A stretch of 64,000 bases of DNA from VRUE01 sp963732225 (lineage in GTDB: Bacteria; Actinomycetota; Thermoleophilia; Solirubrobacterales; 70-9): assembly GCA_963732225.1 (NCBI GenBank), contig CAVSYR010000005.1, positions 682,001-746,000 on the forward strand. Reading direction: 5' to 3'. Position 1 is the stretch's first letter, and every line of letters starts with the position of its first letter. A program made the translations under genes and the position numbers. Positions 7,756 to 16,089 of the stretch are shown piece by piece. Below the pieces are notes generated by a model. That model had not been told where the DNA came from and did no database searches. It was given only the letters and a program-made list of their open reading frames with translations.

Positions 7756-9504
7756 TCATCCGATCGGCACCGTGACCGTCTTTGAGTACTGCTGATAGGC
7801 GGAGACCCGGTCGGTGATCTCCACTTCCCAGCTGCCGCCGGGACTGAACTCGGCGCCGCTCAGCACGTAATGCCCGGGACCGGCGAGGTTCGCCGTCAGC
7901 GGCAATGGCCCGATCTGCTTCGAGGGCAATTCGGCCGTAACGGTGAGCTGCTTGGTCGCCGTGAACTGGGAGCCGTCTTTGGCATTGATCAGGTAGAGGT
8001 GGATCGAGTTGGGCCCGACCTTCGCCGGTTCGACGGTCATCTCCAGCTCGGCCGGGCCAAGGGTCGTGTTGATCGAGACCGGCCCCTGGGCCGCGTCGAT
8101 CGGAGGCGCGTAGGAGACCAGCGCGGCGGTGACGCCGAAGACAATGAGCATCAGCGAGAGCTCGCCGCGGAAGCTGTTGCGGGCCCAGGCGCCGACCCAA
8201 CCGGGCGCAGCGACGCGCTCGACCAGCTCCTTCAGGGCAGGCAGGATGCGCTGGCGGTTGAGCGTGCCGAACCCGATCAGGAAGAGGAGCAGGAAAACCT
8301 TGGCAACGACCAGGAGCCCGTAGGTCGTGCCGAAGAGCGCGTGCACGCTGCGCACGTCGATGTAGGCCTGGATCACGCCGGTGATCGCGATCGCGATCAC
8401 CGCTCCCAGGGCAAAGGGCGAGAAGCGGCCCATCGTGCCCAGCAGCAGGCGGCTGCGATCCTCGGGGGCCAGCCTGCGGGTCGCGGCCGGCAGGGCGAAG
8501 AGGAAGCAGGCGATCCCGCCGACCCAGATGCTCGCCGCGGTGACGTGGATGACGTTGGTCGGGAAGAAGATCACCACAGGGCTCTGGATGCTGGGGTGGC
8601 CGGCAAGCGCCGGAGTCATCGCCAGGTACAGAGCCCCGAGCCCGATCAGAACTGCCAGCGAGCGCCTCGCCCGCGGCAGCCTCCACGCCGCGATCAGCAG
8701 GGCGCCGAGCAGCGCCCAATCGATCGCGCGCAGTCCCCAGACCGTGCCGAAGCGGCTGTGCAGTGTGTCGCGGATGATCGGCCCCTTGAGCGAGGCCCAA
8801 AACGAGACGCCGGCAGCGCTCGCCCCCTGCAGGAGGATGCCGAGGACGCTGACCGCGATGCCGAGGAGGACGGCGAAGGCGAGGAAGCGCCCGAAGCGAC
8901 GCCCGAACGCCCTCGTGGCATCGGCGGCGCTCTCCCCGGCTCCGCCGAGGGCCGAGATCGCCGGTCGCCAAGCGAAGAAGAGAAAGATCAAGCCGCCAAC
9001 CATCAGGGCGATCGAGAGGTAGTCGAGCGCCCTGACCGCGCCGAAGGCGAGTTTGGTCACCTCGCCCGTCTGGTTCTTGGAGATCAGGCCGGCGACCGTG
9101 TATTTCGGCGCCGGGCCGGCGTGCCCGATGCTGAACACCAGTCCGCCGTAGACGATGTGGGTGTCGGCGGAGATCACCCGGTAGGTCGCGGTGTAGGTGC
9201 CGTCAGGAAGGTTCGGCTTGAGCCCCACGCCCATCCAGGACTGATGGCCGCTGGGATGGGAGACGTCGAGGTTGTCGACCTGATCGCCCTGGGCGTTGTA
9301 GACGCGAACCGCGCCCACGGTGCCGCCAACCGGCTGGTTGTATTTGAAGATGACCTCTTTGGGCTGAGCTTTCACGGTCGTCCCTGACTGCGGGCTGGTC
9401 CCGAGGAGCTGGGCATGGGCGAGGGCGCTCGCAGGGGCGAGCAGGGCAAGGCAAAGCGAAACGAGGACAGCGAGCGCCGGCAGCGCGCGTCGCATCGCTA
9501 CCAC
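7756..9504 (-). CDS. CopC-CopD fusion, copper-binding and membrane copper-transport protein
   Basis: 582 residues. The signal peptide ends at ALA, and the mature protein begins HAQLLGTSPQSG, the CopC N-terminus with the Cu(II)-binding first histidine. Residues about 30-125 are the CopC beta-sandwich, including SADTHIVYGGLVF with the other Cu ligands (Asp, His). Several membrane helices from about 155 to 430 form the CopD part. A final extracytoplasmic beta-rich domain (about 455-580) resembles the YtkA/FixH-like tail of actinobacterial CopCD proteins. Its first 7 bp overlap the 3' end of the upstream gene. CopCD proteins are linked to copper uptake. Confidence 0.9.
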   Translation of the reverse strand: MVAMRRALPALAVLVSLCLALLAPASALAHAQLLGTSPQSGTTVKAQPKEVIFKYNQPVGGTVGAVRVYNAQGDQVDNLDVSHPSGHQSWMGVGLKPNLPDGTYTATYRVISADTHIVYGGLVFSIGHAGPAPKYTVAGLISKNQTGEVTKLAFGAVRALDYLSIALMVGGLIFLFFAWRPAISALGGAGESAADATRAFGRRFGRFLAFAVLLGIAVSVLGILLQGASAAGVSFWASLKGPIIRDTLHSRFGTVWGLRAIDWALLGALLIAAWRLPRARRSLAVLIGLGALYLAMTPALAGHPSIQSPVVIFFPTNVIHVTAASIWVGGIACFLFALPAATRRLAPEDRSRLLLGTMGRFSPFALGAVIAIAITGVIQAYIDVRSVHALFGTTYGLLVVAKVFLLLFLIGFGTLNRQRILPALKELVERVAAPGWVGAWARNSFRGELSLMLIVFGVTAALVSYAPPIDAAQGPVSINTTLGPAELEMTVEPAKVGPNSIHLYLINAKDGSQFTATKQLTVTAELPSKQIGPLPLTANLAGPGHYVLSGAEFSPGGSWEVEITDRVSAYQQYSKTVTVPIG

Positions 9505-10217
9505 GCTTCCTTGGCCGGCTCGTCGTCGCGCTCTGGGCGCTCCCCATCGTCGGCGCCATCGCCATCGCCATTGCCTTCGTCGCGGTCGCGACGCCGTCGC
9601 GCCAACAGCACCAGCGCCCCGCCGCCGAGGATGATGACGATGCCGGCCAGGATGAAGGGCAGCTTCGAAGCCTGGGGGCTGCCGACCCAGTAGAGCGTGC
9701 CGTCGATCGCCCCCTTCTTGCCATCGACCCGCAGCGGGATTGTGTAGTCGAAGATCTTGGTCTTGCGGCTCGTGTCGGTGACCTGTGGCGGGGTCGCGGT
9801 CGAGCCGTAATGCATGCGGTGGTCGTGCCAGAGGAAGGTGCCCGAGTCATCGACCGTTTTCCACTTCGGCGGTGCCTTGGGATTGGCGATCGGCGGCACC
9901 TGCGAAGTCGGGAAGCGGGTGTCGTTGAGGTAAAGCGCCGGCGAGTGTTCGTTGACCTGGACCGTGCCGTCTTTGAGCACGCGCGCGTAGGGCTCCCCCT
10001 CATAGCCGTCGATCACGACTTCATGGCCGTGCTGGTCGAGCAGCTGCATATAGCTGTCGTAGGAGAGGACTTCGAAGCTGACGCCGGGCACCTGCGGTGT
10101 CACCCGGTCGATCACAGAGCGGTAGTCGGGGTTGCCTTCGTGGGCCAGCGCCGGACTGGCGGAAACGCCAAGCAGCAATATGGTCGTGGCGGCAAGCGCC
10201 ACCAGGTGCTTTCGCAC
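9498..10217 (-). CDS. His/Met-containing membrane-anchored protein of the copper unit, function unknown
   Basis: About 239 residues from GTG 10217 (GAAGGGAT just upstream); a longer GTG start at 10238 is possible. The product has a signal peptide ending SPALA, then HEGNPDY, so the mature chain also begins with His. A middle segment has HDHRMHYGS, a likely metal-binding patch. One C-terminal membrane helix (about 190-210) is followed by an acidic cytoplasmic tail. Its stop overlaps the start of copCD. I do not recognise a named family; its position and exposed N-terminal His suggest copper binding. Confidence 0.75.
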   Translation of the reverse strand: MRKHLVALAATTILLLGVSASPALAHEGNPDYRSVIDRVTPQVPGVSFEVLSYDSYMQLLDQHGHEVVIDGYEGEPYARVLKDGTVQVNEHSPALYLNDTRFPTSQVPPIANPKAPPKWKTVDDSGTFLWHDHRMHYGSTATPPQVTDTSRKTKIFDYTIPLRVDGKKGAIDGTLYWVGSPQASKLPFILAGIVIILGGGALVLLARRRRDRDEGNGDGDGADDGERPERDDEPAKEAW

Positions 10218-10271
10218 GGTTGATCCCTTCGGTCGCACGCACGGCGACCGAGGTGATCTCAGGCGCCGGCG

Positions 10272-10604
10272 CTAGGTCTGCGGAAGGAGACCGAGCGGCG
10301 GCGGGCGCTCGGCCCGCGAGAAGGCGAGCAGGCGAGTTCCGCGGGGCGACCAGGCGGCGGGCGGGCGTGGAACCGGTGCGGGTGCGGCGTCAGATCGGCG
10401 TGGGCGTCGTCGGCTCCGCTTGGCAACAAGCTTGGCAATCAGCTCCTCGCCCAGGTAGCGACCGGCGATCAACGGCGCCACGATCAACAGGGCCGGCGCC
10501 AGGAAAAGCAGTGTGTCGGTTGAGCCCGAGAGGGCAAGCGCAAAGGCCCAGCAGACAGTGACCGCCAGCGCCAGTCCCGAGGTGAGACGACTCACGAGAC
10601 GCAT
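10272..10604 (-). CDS. small two-helix membrane protein, unknown function
   Basis: 110 residues: two hydrophobic helices (about 10-28 and 31-48), then a basic, Pro-rich cytoplasmic tail (KRSRRRPRR…). No known domain is visible. It is the first gene of the minus-strand unit that continues into the copper proteins, 54 bp away. The Pro-rich tail could be a binding segment, but that is speculation. Confidence 0.55.
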   Translation of the reverse strand: MRLVSRLTSGLALAVTVCWAFALALSGSTDTLLFLAPALLIVAPLIAGRYLGEELIAKLVAKRSRRRPRRSDAAPAPVPRPPAAWSPRGTRLLAFSRAERPPPLGLLPQT

Positions 10605-10640
10605 AGATGCAGTTTAGGTCAGCTCTTTAAGCTTTCTCTA

Positions 10641-10802
10641 ATGCTGTCCGGCCTCGAGAGCCCGATGCACCTCCTGGTCCTGGCCGTGATCGCGGCGCTC
10701 GTGCTCGGCCCCAAGCGCCTGCCCGAGCTCGGCCGCTCGCTCGGACAGGGCATTCGAAGCTTCAAACAGTCGCTGGACGGCGAGGAGAAGCCCCCCGAGT
10801 AA
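10641..10802 (+). CDS. tatA: TatA-type twin-arginine translocase subunit
   Basis: A 53-residue protein. It begins MLSGLESPMHLLVLAVIAAL, one short membrane helix, followed at once by the hallmark amphipathic helix LVLGPKRLPELGRSLGQGIR and a short acidic tail. The F/L-G-x-K-x-L-P-E-L-G pattern is diagnostic for TatA/TatE. TatA forms the protein-conducting pore for folded Tat substrates. It stands alone, divergent from the copper unit, without tatB or tatC beside it. Confidence 0.88.
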   Translation: MLSGLESPMHLLVLAVIAALVLGPKRLPELGRSLGQGIRSFKQSLDGEEKPPE

Positions 10803-10804
10803 GT

Positions 10805-11554
10805 TCAGCGGTAGTCGGGATTGGGGAAGTCGAAGCGACAGCCCGCGTCCCAGTCGGGCCGTTGGTTGCCGTGAGCAGGGATGCCGCCGGCGTCCTTCAG
10901 CATCCGCGCCAGGTGCAGCATGTTCCAGGCGGCGAAGGTGGTGTTGCGGTTGGTGAAGTCGTTCTCCGGGCCGCCCGAGCCCTCGTCCAGGTATGACGGT
11001 CCCGGACCGGCCTCGCCGATCCAACCCGAGTCGGCCTGCGGCGGGATTGTGTAGCCGAGGTGCTGCAGCGAGTAGAGGGTGTTCATCGCGCAGTGCTTGA
11101 CCCCGTCCTCGTTGCCGGTAACCAGGCAGCCGCCGACGCGGCCGTAGTAGGCGTACTGGCCGGCGTCGTTGAGCAGGTGCGAGTTGCCGTAGAGGCGCTC
11201 GACGATCTGGGTCGCGACCGAGGACTTCTCGCCCAGCCAGATCGACATGCCGAGCACGAGGATGTCGGCGGCCATCACCCGCTCGAAGATCGCCGGCCAC
11301 TCGTCGGCGTCCCAGCCGTGTTCGGTCATGTCGGGCCAGACCCCGGTGGCGATCTCGTGGTCGACGGCGCGAATGCAGTCGACCTCCACCCCGTTGCGAC
11401 GCATGATCTCGATCGAGATGTCCATCAGTCCCTGCGTGTTGGACACCTCGGGACTGCGCTTCAGCGTGCAGTTGATGAAGAACGCCTTCAGGTCCGAGTA
11501 GTCGGTCTCACTGCTCTCGCACAACTCGGCCTGCTTGTCGGTCAGCTCGGTCAC
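10805..11554 (-). CDS. flavodoxin-family NAD(P)H-dependent oxidoreductase
   Basis: 249 residues. The N-terminal part (LKAFFINCTLKRSPEVSNTQ) is the FMN phosphate-binding loop of the NAD(P)H:quinone/FMN-reductase flavodoxin fold. ADILVLGMSIWLGEKSSVA is the second flavin-contacting strand and loop. Residues about 140-165 (GGCLVTGNEDG) fit the third. It overlaps the upstream acetyltransferase stop by 4 bp and ends the six-gene minus-strand run that begins with the Met/His lipoprotein. It is probably a cytoplasmic quinone or flavin reductase; the substrate is unknown. Confidence 0.78.
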   Translation of the reverse strand: MTELTDKQAELCESSETDYSDLKAFFINCTLKRSPEVSNTQGLMDISIEIMRRNGVEVDCIRAVDHEIATGVWPDMTEHGWDADEWPAIFERVMAADILVLGMSIWLGEKSSVATQIVERLYGNSHLLNDAGQYAYYGRVGGCLVTGNEDGVKHCAMNTLYSLQHLGYTIPPQADSGWIGEAGPGPSYLDEGSGGPENDFTNRNTTFAAWNMLHLARMLKDAGGIPAHGNQRPDWDAGCRFDFPNPDYR

Positions 11555-12321
11555 TTCTCCTCCTCGCTCGTTTGACTGGGTACGTGCTCCTCGAAGCGCC
11601 CAAGATCGCGGAAACCCACCCGGGCGTAGACACTCTCAGCCATCTCGGTCGATTGCAGGCTGACGGTGGTGCAGCCGCGCTCGCCCGCTCGCTTGATCGC
11701 GTGTGCCGAGAGTGCCGTGGCGAGGCCCTGGCGGCGTGCACGCAGGCGGGTGCCAACCATGTAGATGCCGCAGTCGCCGTCGTGGTCGAAAGCCATCAGC
11801 ATCGCCGCGTCCTCGCCGTTGGCGCGGGCGATGTAGAAGTGCGCGCGCTCGGCGGAGAGATCCGGGACGAGGCCGTCGAGGCCGTCGACGTGCCAGAACC
11901 GCTCGAGGGTGGGTTCGACCAGGTCGAGCATCGAGGTATCGACTGCGGTGAGATCGGCGGTCGGCATCGCCATCGTGCGCGTCGAGGAGTCATAGCCGTA
12001 GCCCCTGGCCTTGACCTCGCTCGCGACCGCCGCTTCCGACTCGTGCACCCAGACCGCGTAGCGCCCGACGCCACGGCTCGCGTAGGCACGCTCGATCGTG
12101 TCGAGAGTCGCACCGAGGTCCCTGACACCCCGCGCCAGGACGGCGTTGTTGAGGAACTCGCGGTCGGGGGAGTGGACGAAGATCGCGATCGCGGCACCAT
12201 CGAGCTCGATCACCTCAGCGCCCGGCGAGCCGCCGGCGAGATACAGCCAGGACTGGACCAGGGTCGCGAGCGAGCGGTCGAACAGCTCAGCACCGCTTGG
12301 CTCACCTCTCACATCCGCCAC
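11551..12321 (-). CDS. GNAT-family N-acetyltransferase
   Basis: 256 residues. The C-terminal half has the acetyl-CoA-binding GNAT motif A: YMVGTRLRARRQGLATALSAHAIKRA (the R-x2-G-x-A loop). It is followed by motif B (SLQSTEMAESVYARVGF). The N-terminal half is a degenerate second GNAT-like domain. It starts 2 bp after the histidine kinase stop and overlaps the flavoprotein start. The substrate cannot be predicted. Confidence 0.85.
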   Translation of the reverse strand: MADVRGEPSGAELFDRSLATLVQSWLYLAGGSPGAEVIELDGAAIAIFVHSPDREFLNNAVLARGVRDLGATLDTIERAYASRGVGRYAVWVHESEAAVASEVKARGYGYDSSTRTMAMPTADLTAVDTSMLDLVEPTLERFWHVDGLDGLVPDLSAERAHFYIARANGEDAAMLMAFDHDGDCGIYMVGTRLRARRQGLATALSAHAIKRAGERGCTTVSLQSTEMAESVYARVGFRDLGRFEEHVPSQTSEEEK

Positions 12322-12323
12322 TG

Positions 12324-13175
12324 TCAGGCGGACTTCAGAGTGAAGTGGACCCTGGTTCCGGGCGCGCCGTCTTCGAACCAGATCTTGCCGCCGTGGGCTT
12401 CGACGATCGCCCGCGAGATCGCCAGGCCGAGGCCGGCGCCCTCCTCGCCGCGGGCGGCGTCGCCGCGGTAGAAGGCCTCGAAGGCCCGCTCGCTATCTCC
12501 CGCCGGAATCCCCTCGCCGCTGTCGGCGACCTCGACCTCGACCCCGCCAGCGGCGCTACGGGCGCGCACGGTGACGCTGCCGTCGGCCGGGGTGTGGCGG
12601 ATCGCGTTCTGGATCAGGTTGAAGAGGACGCGCTGGACCTTCTCGGCGTTGGCGCTGGCGACGAGCTCGCCCGCCGGCAGCTCGGCGGCGAGGCTGACGC
12701 CGCGCTCGGCGGCCGGCGCGCGCATCGCCGCCACGGTGTCGCCGATCAGCTCTCGCAGCTTGACCTGGCGCATCGTCCAGGAGATGTCGCCGGCCTCGAT
12801 CCGCGAGAGCTCGAAGAGGTCGTCGATCAGGTCGCTGAGCACGCCGACGTGGGTGCGGATCTCCTTCAGGTAGCGATCGCGGGTCTCGCCGGTGGCGACG
12901 CCGTCGTCGATCGACTCGACCAGCAGCCGCAGCGAGGCCAGCGGCGTGCGCAGGTCGTGCGAGGCGGCGGCGACCAGTTGGCGGCGCGCCTCCTCGATCT
13001 CGCGCCGGGAGCGCTCCTCCATCGCCAGGCGAACCGCGAGCGCCGCCGCCAGCGCCGCGCCGGCGGCGGCCAGCAGCACCAGCAGGATCTGGTCGGCCCC
13101 CATGTGACCGGGGACGGCGACCGCGGCGGCGCCGGCCAGGAAGGCGGCGACGGCGATGACGACGGCGCGCTTCAC
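12324..13175 (-). CDS. sensor histidine kinase with a minimal, intramembrane sensor
   Basis: 283 residues. Two membrane helices (about 5-20 and 28-47) are separated by only a few residues, so there is no extracellular sensing domain. The HisKA H-box ASHDLRTPLASL follows at about 70-80. HATPase boxes come next: N-box LIQNAIRHTP, G1 DSGEGIP and G2 GAGLGLAISR. Its start overlaps the response-regulator stop by 4 bp. Kinases of this build usually sense through the membrane or a partner protein; here DipZ or the copper lipoprotein are candidates. Confidence 0.92.
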   Translation of the reverse strand: MKRAVVIAVAAFLAGAAAVAVPGHMGADQILLVLLAAAGAALAAALAVRLAMEERSRREIEEARRQLVAAASHDLRTPLASLRLLVESIDDGVATGETRDRYLKEIRTHVGVLSDLIDDLFELSRIEAGDISWTMRQVKLRELIGDTVAAMRAPAAERGVSLAAELPAGELVASANAEKVQRVLFNLIQNAIRHTPADGSVTVRARSAAGGVEVEVADSGEGIPAGDSERAFEAFYRGDAARGEEGAGLGLAISRAIVEAHGGKIWFEDGAPGTRVHFTLKSA

Positions 13176-13870
13176 GGTCGCAACCGGTAGCCGATTCCCC
13201 AGACCGTCTCGATGAAGCGCGGCTCGGCCGGGTCGTCGCCGAGCTTGGCGCGCAGGCGGCGGACGTGGACGGTGACGGTGCTGGTGTCCTCGAAGAAGGG
13301 CTCGCCCCAGACCGCTTCCATCAGCTGGTCGCGCGAGTAGACCCGGCCGGGGTGCGCGGCGAGGTAGGCGAGCAGGTCGAACTCGCGCATCGTCAGCGAG
13401 AGCTCCTCGCCGTCGAGGAAGGCGCTGCGGGTGGCGGGCTCGATCCGCAGTGGGCCGTGCTCGATCGGCGGCGCTTCCTCATCAGGCGGCGAGACGCGGC
13501 GCAGGACCGCGTTCACCCTGGCGACCAGCTCAGCCGGCGAGAAGGGCTTGACGACGTAGTCATCGGCGCCCTGGCGCAGTCCGACGAGGCGGTCGGACTC
13601 CTCGCCGCGGGCGGTCAGCATGATCACCGCGATCCGCGGCCCCGGCTCCTCATGCAGTTGCCGCATCACCTCGATCCCGTCGATCCCGGGCAGCATCAGG
13701 TCGAGCACGACCAGGTCGGGACGGTGCTCGGCGGCGAGGCGCAGCGCCTCAGGCCCGTCGGCGGCGCGGTAAGTCTCATAGCCGGCCCGCTCCATGTAGC
13801 GGCCGACGACGTCGAGGATCGTCGGCTCGTCGTCGACGACCAGCACGGTGCCCTGGGAGGAGTCGGCCAT
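13172..13870 (-). CDS. OmpR/PhoB-family response regulator
   Basis: About 232 residues from ATG 13870; the longer in-frame start at 13927 would run into dipZ. Receiver domain at 1-120: VLVVDDEP (acidic pocket), VVLDLMLPG (phospho-acceptor Asp) and VVKPFSPAEL (Lys). Winged-helix output domain at about 135-232: LTMREFDLLAYLAAHPGRV … VRRLRAKLGDDP. It lies between dipZ (37 bp) and the kinase (overlapping), so the two-component pair is co-transcribed with the redox genes and may control them. Confidence 0.93.
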   Translation of the reverse strand: MADSSQGTVLVVDDEPTILDVVGRYMERAGYETYRAADGPEALRLAAEHRPDLVVLDLMLPGIDGIEVMRQLHEEPGPRIAVIMLTARGEESDRLVGLRQGADDYVVKPFSPAELVARVNAVLRRVSPPDEEAPPIEHGPLRIEPATRSAFLDGEELSLTMREFDLLAYLAAHPGRVYSRDQLMEAVWGEPFFEDTSTVTVHVRRLRAKLGDDPAEPRFIETVWGIGYRLRP

Positions 13871-13907
13871 CGCCGCGATTGTCGCGCCTGGCCGGGCGGA
13901 CTCGCGA

Positions 13908-15665
13908 CTAACCGAAGGTGAAGGCATAGCCCTCGACCCCCGCTTCCGGTTCCAGGGTGAGGACGTGGTGGCCGACCTTGGGCAGGTTGACGAGGTTGTA
14001 GAGGCGCTGGCCGGCCACGGTCACGGCGCCGCCGTGGACATCGGAGCCGGCATCGGCGCTGGAGATCGGCTGCCCATCGAGCAGCACCCTGACCTTGCGG
14101 TCGCGGCCGGGCGAGCCGAGCACGAGGTAGACGCGCCGGGCGCCGAAGTTGAGGTCGAGCGATGCCCCGGCCCCGGCGGTCGCCGAGTCGAGGCTGATAC
14201 GCCACTTGCCGTGGTAGGCGAATTCGTTGGGCGGCAGGGACTTCGGCGCGGTGAAGTCGTGCGAGCCCGGGGAGAGCATCGCGTTGGTGAAGCGTTCGGC
14301 GCGGGCGGCGCCGAGGTAGGTCTCCGGGGTAGTTACGGTCGCCGAGGGAGCGATCGCGCGGACCCGCGTCTCCTTGCCTTTGACCGGTTTGCCCGCTTCG
14401 GCCAGGAGCTCGCGGATCACCTTCTCTTTCTCGCCGTATTCGCCCTCGCCGAAGTGCACGTAGCGGACCCGGCCCTGGGCGTCGATGAAGTACTCGGCCG
14501 GCCAGTACTGGTTGCCGTAGGCGTTCCAGGTCGCCTGTTCGTTGTCCTGGACGACCGGGTAGCGAATCCCGTTTTCGTCGATCGCCGTTTGCACGTTGCT
14601 CGCTTCGCGCTCGAAGGGGAACTCGGGCGTGTGCACGCCGACGATCGTCAGGCCGTCCTTGCGGTACTTCGCGTCCCAGGCCTTCAGGTAGGGCAGGGTG
14701 CGGATGCAGTTGATGCAGCTGTAGGTCCAGAAGTCGACCAGGACGACCCGCCCGCGCAGCCCGCTGAGGGTGAGCGGCTTGTCGCCGGGCGTGTTGAACC
14801 ACTGCTCGGTGCCGACGAATTCCGGTGCCACGCCAAGCACCGGCAGTTTCTTCAGCTTGCCGTCGGCGCCGGTTTCCGGAGCCGCGCCGCTGGCTTCGCT
14901 GCCGACACCGTGACCACCGTCGCCACGGATGTCGGCGAGCGCGGTCTTGGCCGAGGCAGTGTCCTCGAGGCCTTTGGTCGGGTTGACGAGGAAGCTGGGC
15001 AGACTGCTGGCGATGTGGTTCTGGAAGCGGATGTCGTAGTTGCCGAGCATCGCCAGGGCGACGACCACCATCACCGCGCCCATCGCGATCTGCAGGCCGA
15101 CGCCGCGCTGGGCCAGCGGCCGCACCACCTTGCGCCCGCCGAGCATGAGGAAGTAGAGGACGACGGCGGAGCCGATCCCGTAGCTCAGCGCCACCGCCAG
15201 GCGACCGGTGCTGAAGGACTGCGAGGCGGAGACGGTGATCACGCCGGCCAGGATCGGCCCGGCGCAGGGCGCATAGACGAGGCCGAGACTGGCGCCGACC
15301 GCGGTCCCCGACCAGAAGCCGTCGCCTTTGCCTTTGGCGACGCCGGCCCGGCTGGCGAACTGGCTCATCCAGGCCTCCAGCCGAGCGGCCAGGGGCGGAA
15401 TCATCAGCACGATCCCGAAGCCGAGCAGGACGGCGATCGCCAGCTTGCGCAGGAAGTCGTTGGGCAGGCCGAGGGCGGAGATGACGTAGACCAGCGCCAC
15501 GGTGGCGAAGGTGAAGGAGACCGCCAGTCCGGCGACGATCCCCAGCGGCCGCCGCCGGCCGCCGGTCGCCCCCGCCGAGAGCGCGATCGGCAGCACCGGC
15601 AGCACGCAGGGCGAGAGCGCCGTGGCGGCGCCGGCGATGAATCCGAAGATGATCAGCAGTGCCAT
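13908..15665 (-). CDS. dipZ: DipZ: CcdA-type membrane domain fused to a TlpA-like thioredoxin and a beta-rich tail
   Basis: 585 residues. Residues 1-225 are the CcdA/DsbD membrane domain with its paired cysteines (Cys20 in LSPCVLPVLP, Cys134 in YAPCAGPI). Residues about 280-410 are a thioredoxin-like domain with the active site CINC (317-320). Residues about 430-585 form the C-terminal carbohydrate-binding-like domain seen in M. tuberculosis DipZ (Rv2874). It carries reducing equivalents across the membrane to extracytoplasmic thiols. It sits between the Met/His lipoprotein (48 bp upstream) and the two-component genes, which suggests reduction of copper-site or cytochrome cysteines. Confidence 0.92.
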   Translation of the reverse strand: MALLIIFGFIAGAATALSPCVLPVLPIALSAGATGGRRRPLGIVAGLAVSFTFATVALVYVISALGLPNDFLRKLAIAVLLGFGIVLMIPPLAARLEAWMSQFASRAGVAKGKGDGFWSGTAVGASLGLVYAPCAGPILAGVITVSASQSFSTGRLAVALSYGIGSAVVLYFLMLGGRKVVRPLAQRGVGLQIAMGAVMVVVALAMLGNYDIRFQNHIASSLPSFLVNPTKGLEDTASAKTALADIRGDGGHGVGSEASGAAPETGADGKLKKLPVLGVAPEFVGTEQWFNTPGDKPLTLSGLRGRVVLVDFWTYSCINCIRTLPYLKAWDAKYRKDGLTIVGVHTPEFPFEREASNVQTAIDENGIRYPVVQDNEQATWNAYGNQYWPAEYFIDAQGRVRYVHFGEGEYGEKEKVIRELLAEAGKPVKGKETRVRAIAPSATVTTPETYLGAARAERFTNAMLSPGSHDFTAPKSLPPNEFAYHGKWRISLDSATAGAGASLDLNFGARRVYLVLGSPGRDRKVRVLLDGQPISSADAGSDVHGGAVTVAGQRLYNLVNLPKVGHHVLTLEPEAGVEGYAFTFG

Positions 15666-15713
15666 CGCATAAGCCTTTCGCTCACTGGACTACGGAGTGA
15701 CAGCGGCTCCGGC

Positions 15714-15995
15714 TCAGCCTTCCATGGGGTCATCGGAGGAGCCTTCGTGCTTCATCGCTTTGTCGTGGTCCTTCATCGACCCGTTTTCGTGCTTCATCGA
15801 ATCGCCTTCGTGCTTCATGGCGTGGCCCTTCTGCTTCATCGCGTCATCGTGCTTCATCGCTTGGTGATGCATCGAGTCCGTCGTCGATCCATTGGTCGCC
15901 GCACTGGAGTCGCTGCCACAACCGCCGAACGCCACCGCCCCGCTCAGTGCGATCGCCGCCACCGCCGGAATCGCCGCTGCCTGCCTCAAACGCAT
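15714..15995 (-). CDS. small Met/His-repeat lipoprotein, probable metal binder
   Basis: 93 residues from ATG 15995 (AAGGAG site 7-8 bp upstream). A signal sequence ends VAFGGCGSDSS, with Cys27 the probable lipidated residue. After a Ser/Thr stretch the rest is almost only Met, Lys, His, Asp and Glu in 7-residue units starting MKH (MKHEGDS, MKHENGS, MKDHDKA, MKHEGSS). Met- and His-rich strings of this kind bind Cu(I)/Cu(II). It is the first gene of the dipZ/two-component unit. No named family is recognised. Confidence 0.75.
   Translation of the reverse strand: MRLRQAAAIPAVAAIALSGAVAFGGCGSDSSAATNGSTTDSMHHQAMKHDDAMKQKGHAMKHEGDSMKHENGSMKDHDKAMKHEGSSDDPMEG
15748..15870 (-). repeat. 21-bp tandem coding repeat (MKHxxxx units)
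   Basis: Seen on the plus strand as TGCTTCATCG recurring every 21 bp (18 bp in the last two units) inside the lipoprotein gene. Each unit encodes one Met-Lys-His-containing heptad. Such repeats can gain or lose units by slippage, so copy number may vary between strains. Confidence 0.75.
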
Positions 15996-16089
15996 TCGCC
16001 ACTCCTTCTTCGAATTGCCAGTGGTGGCCACCGTAGGAAGGAAATGTGACGAGGAGAGAAACTCGGCGAGTAGGCATAAGTTCCCCTCC

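Noticed and set aside
7870..9387. Plus-strand open frame of 505 codons opposite copCD
   Set aside because: Its product is Arg/Glu/Gln-rich low-complexity sequence with no domain, whereas the minus strand gives a clear CopC-CopD protein.
13848..16049. Plus-strand open frame of 733 codons
   Set aside because: It is a shadow of dipZ and the lipoprotein gene; high GC leaves few stops.
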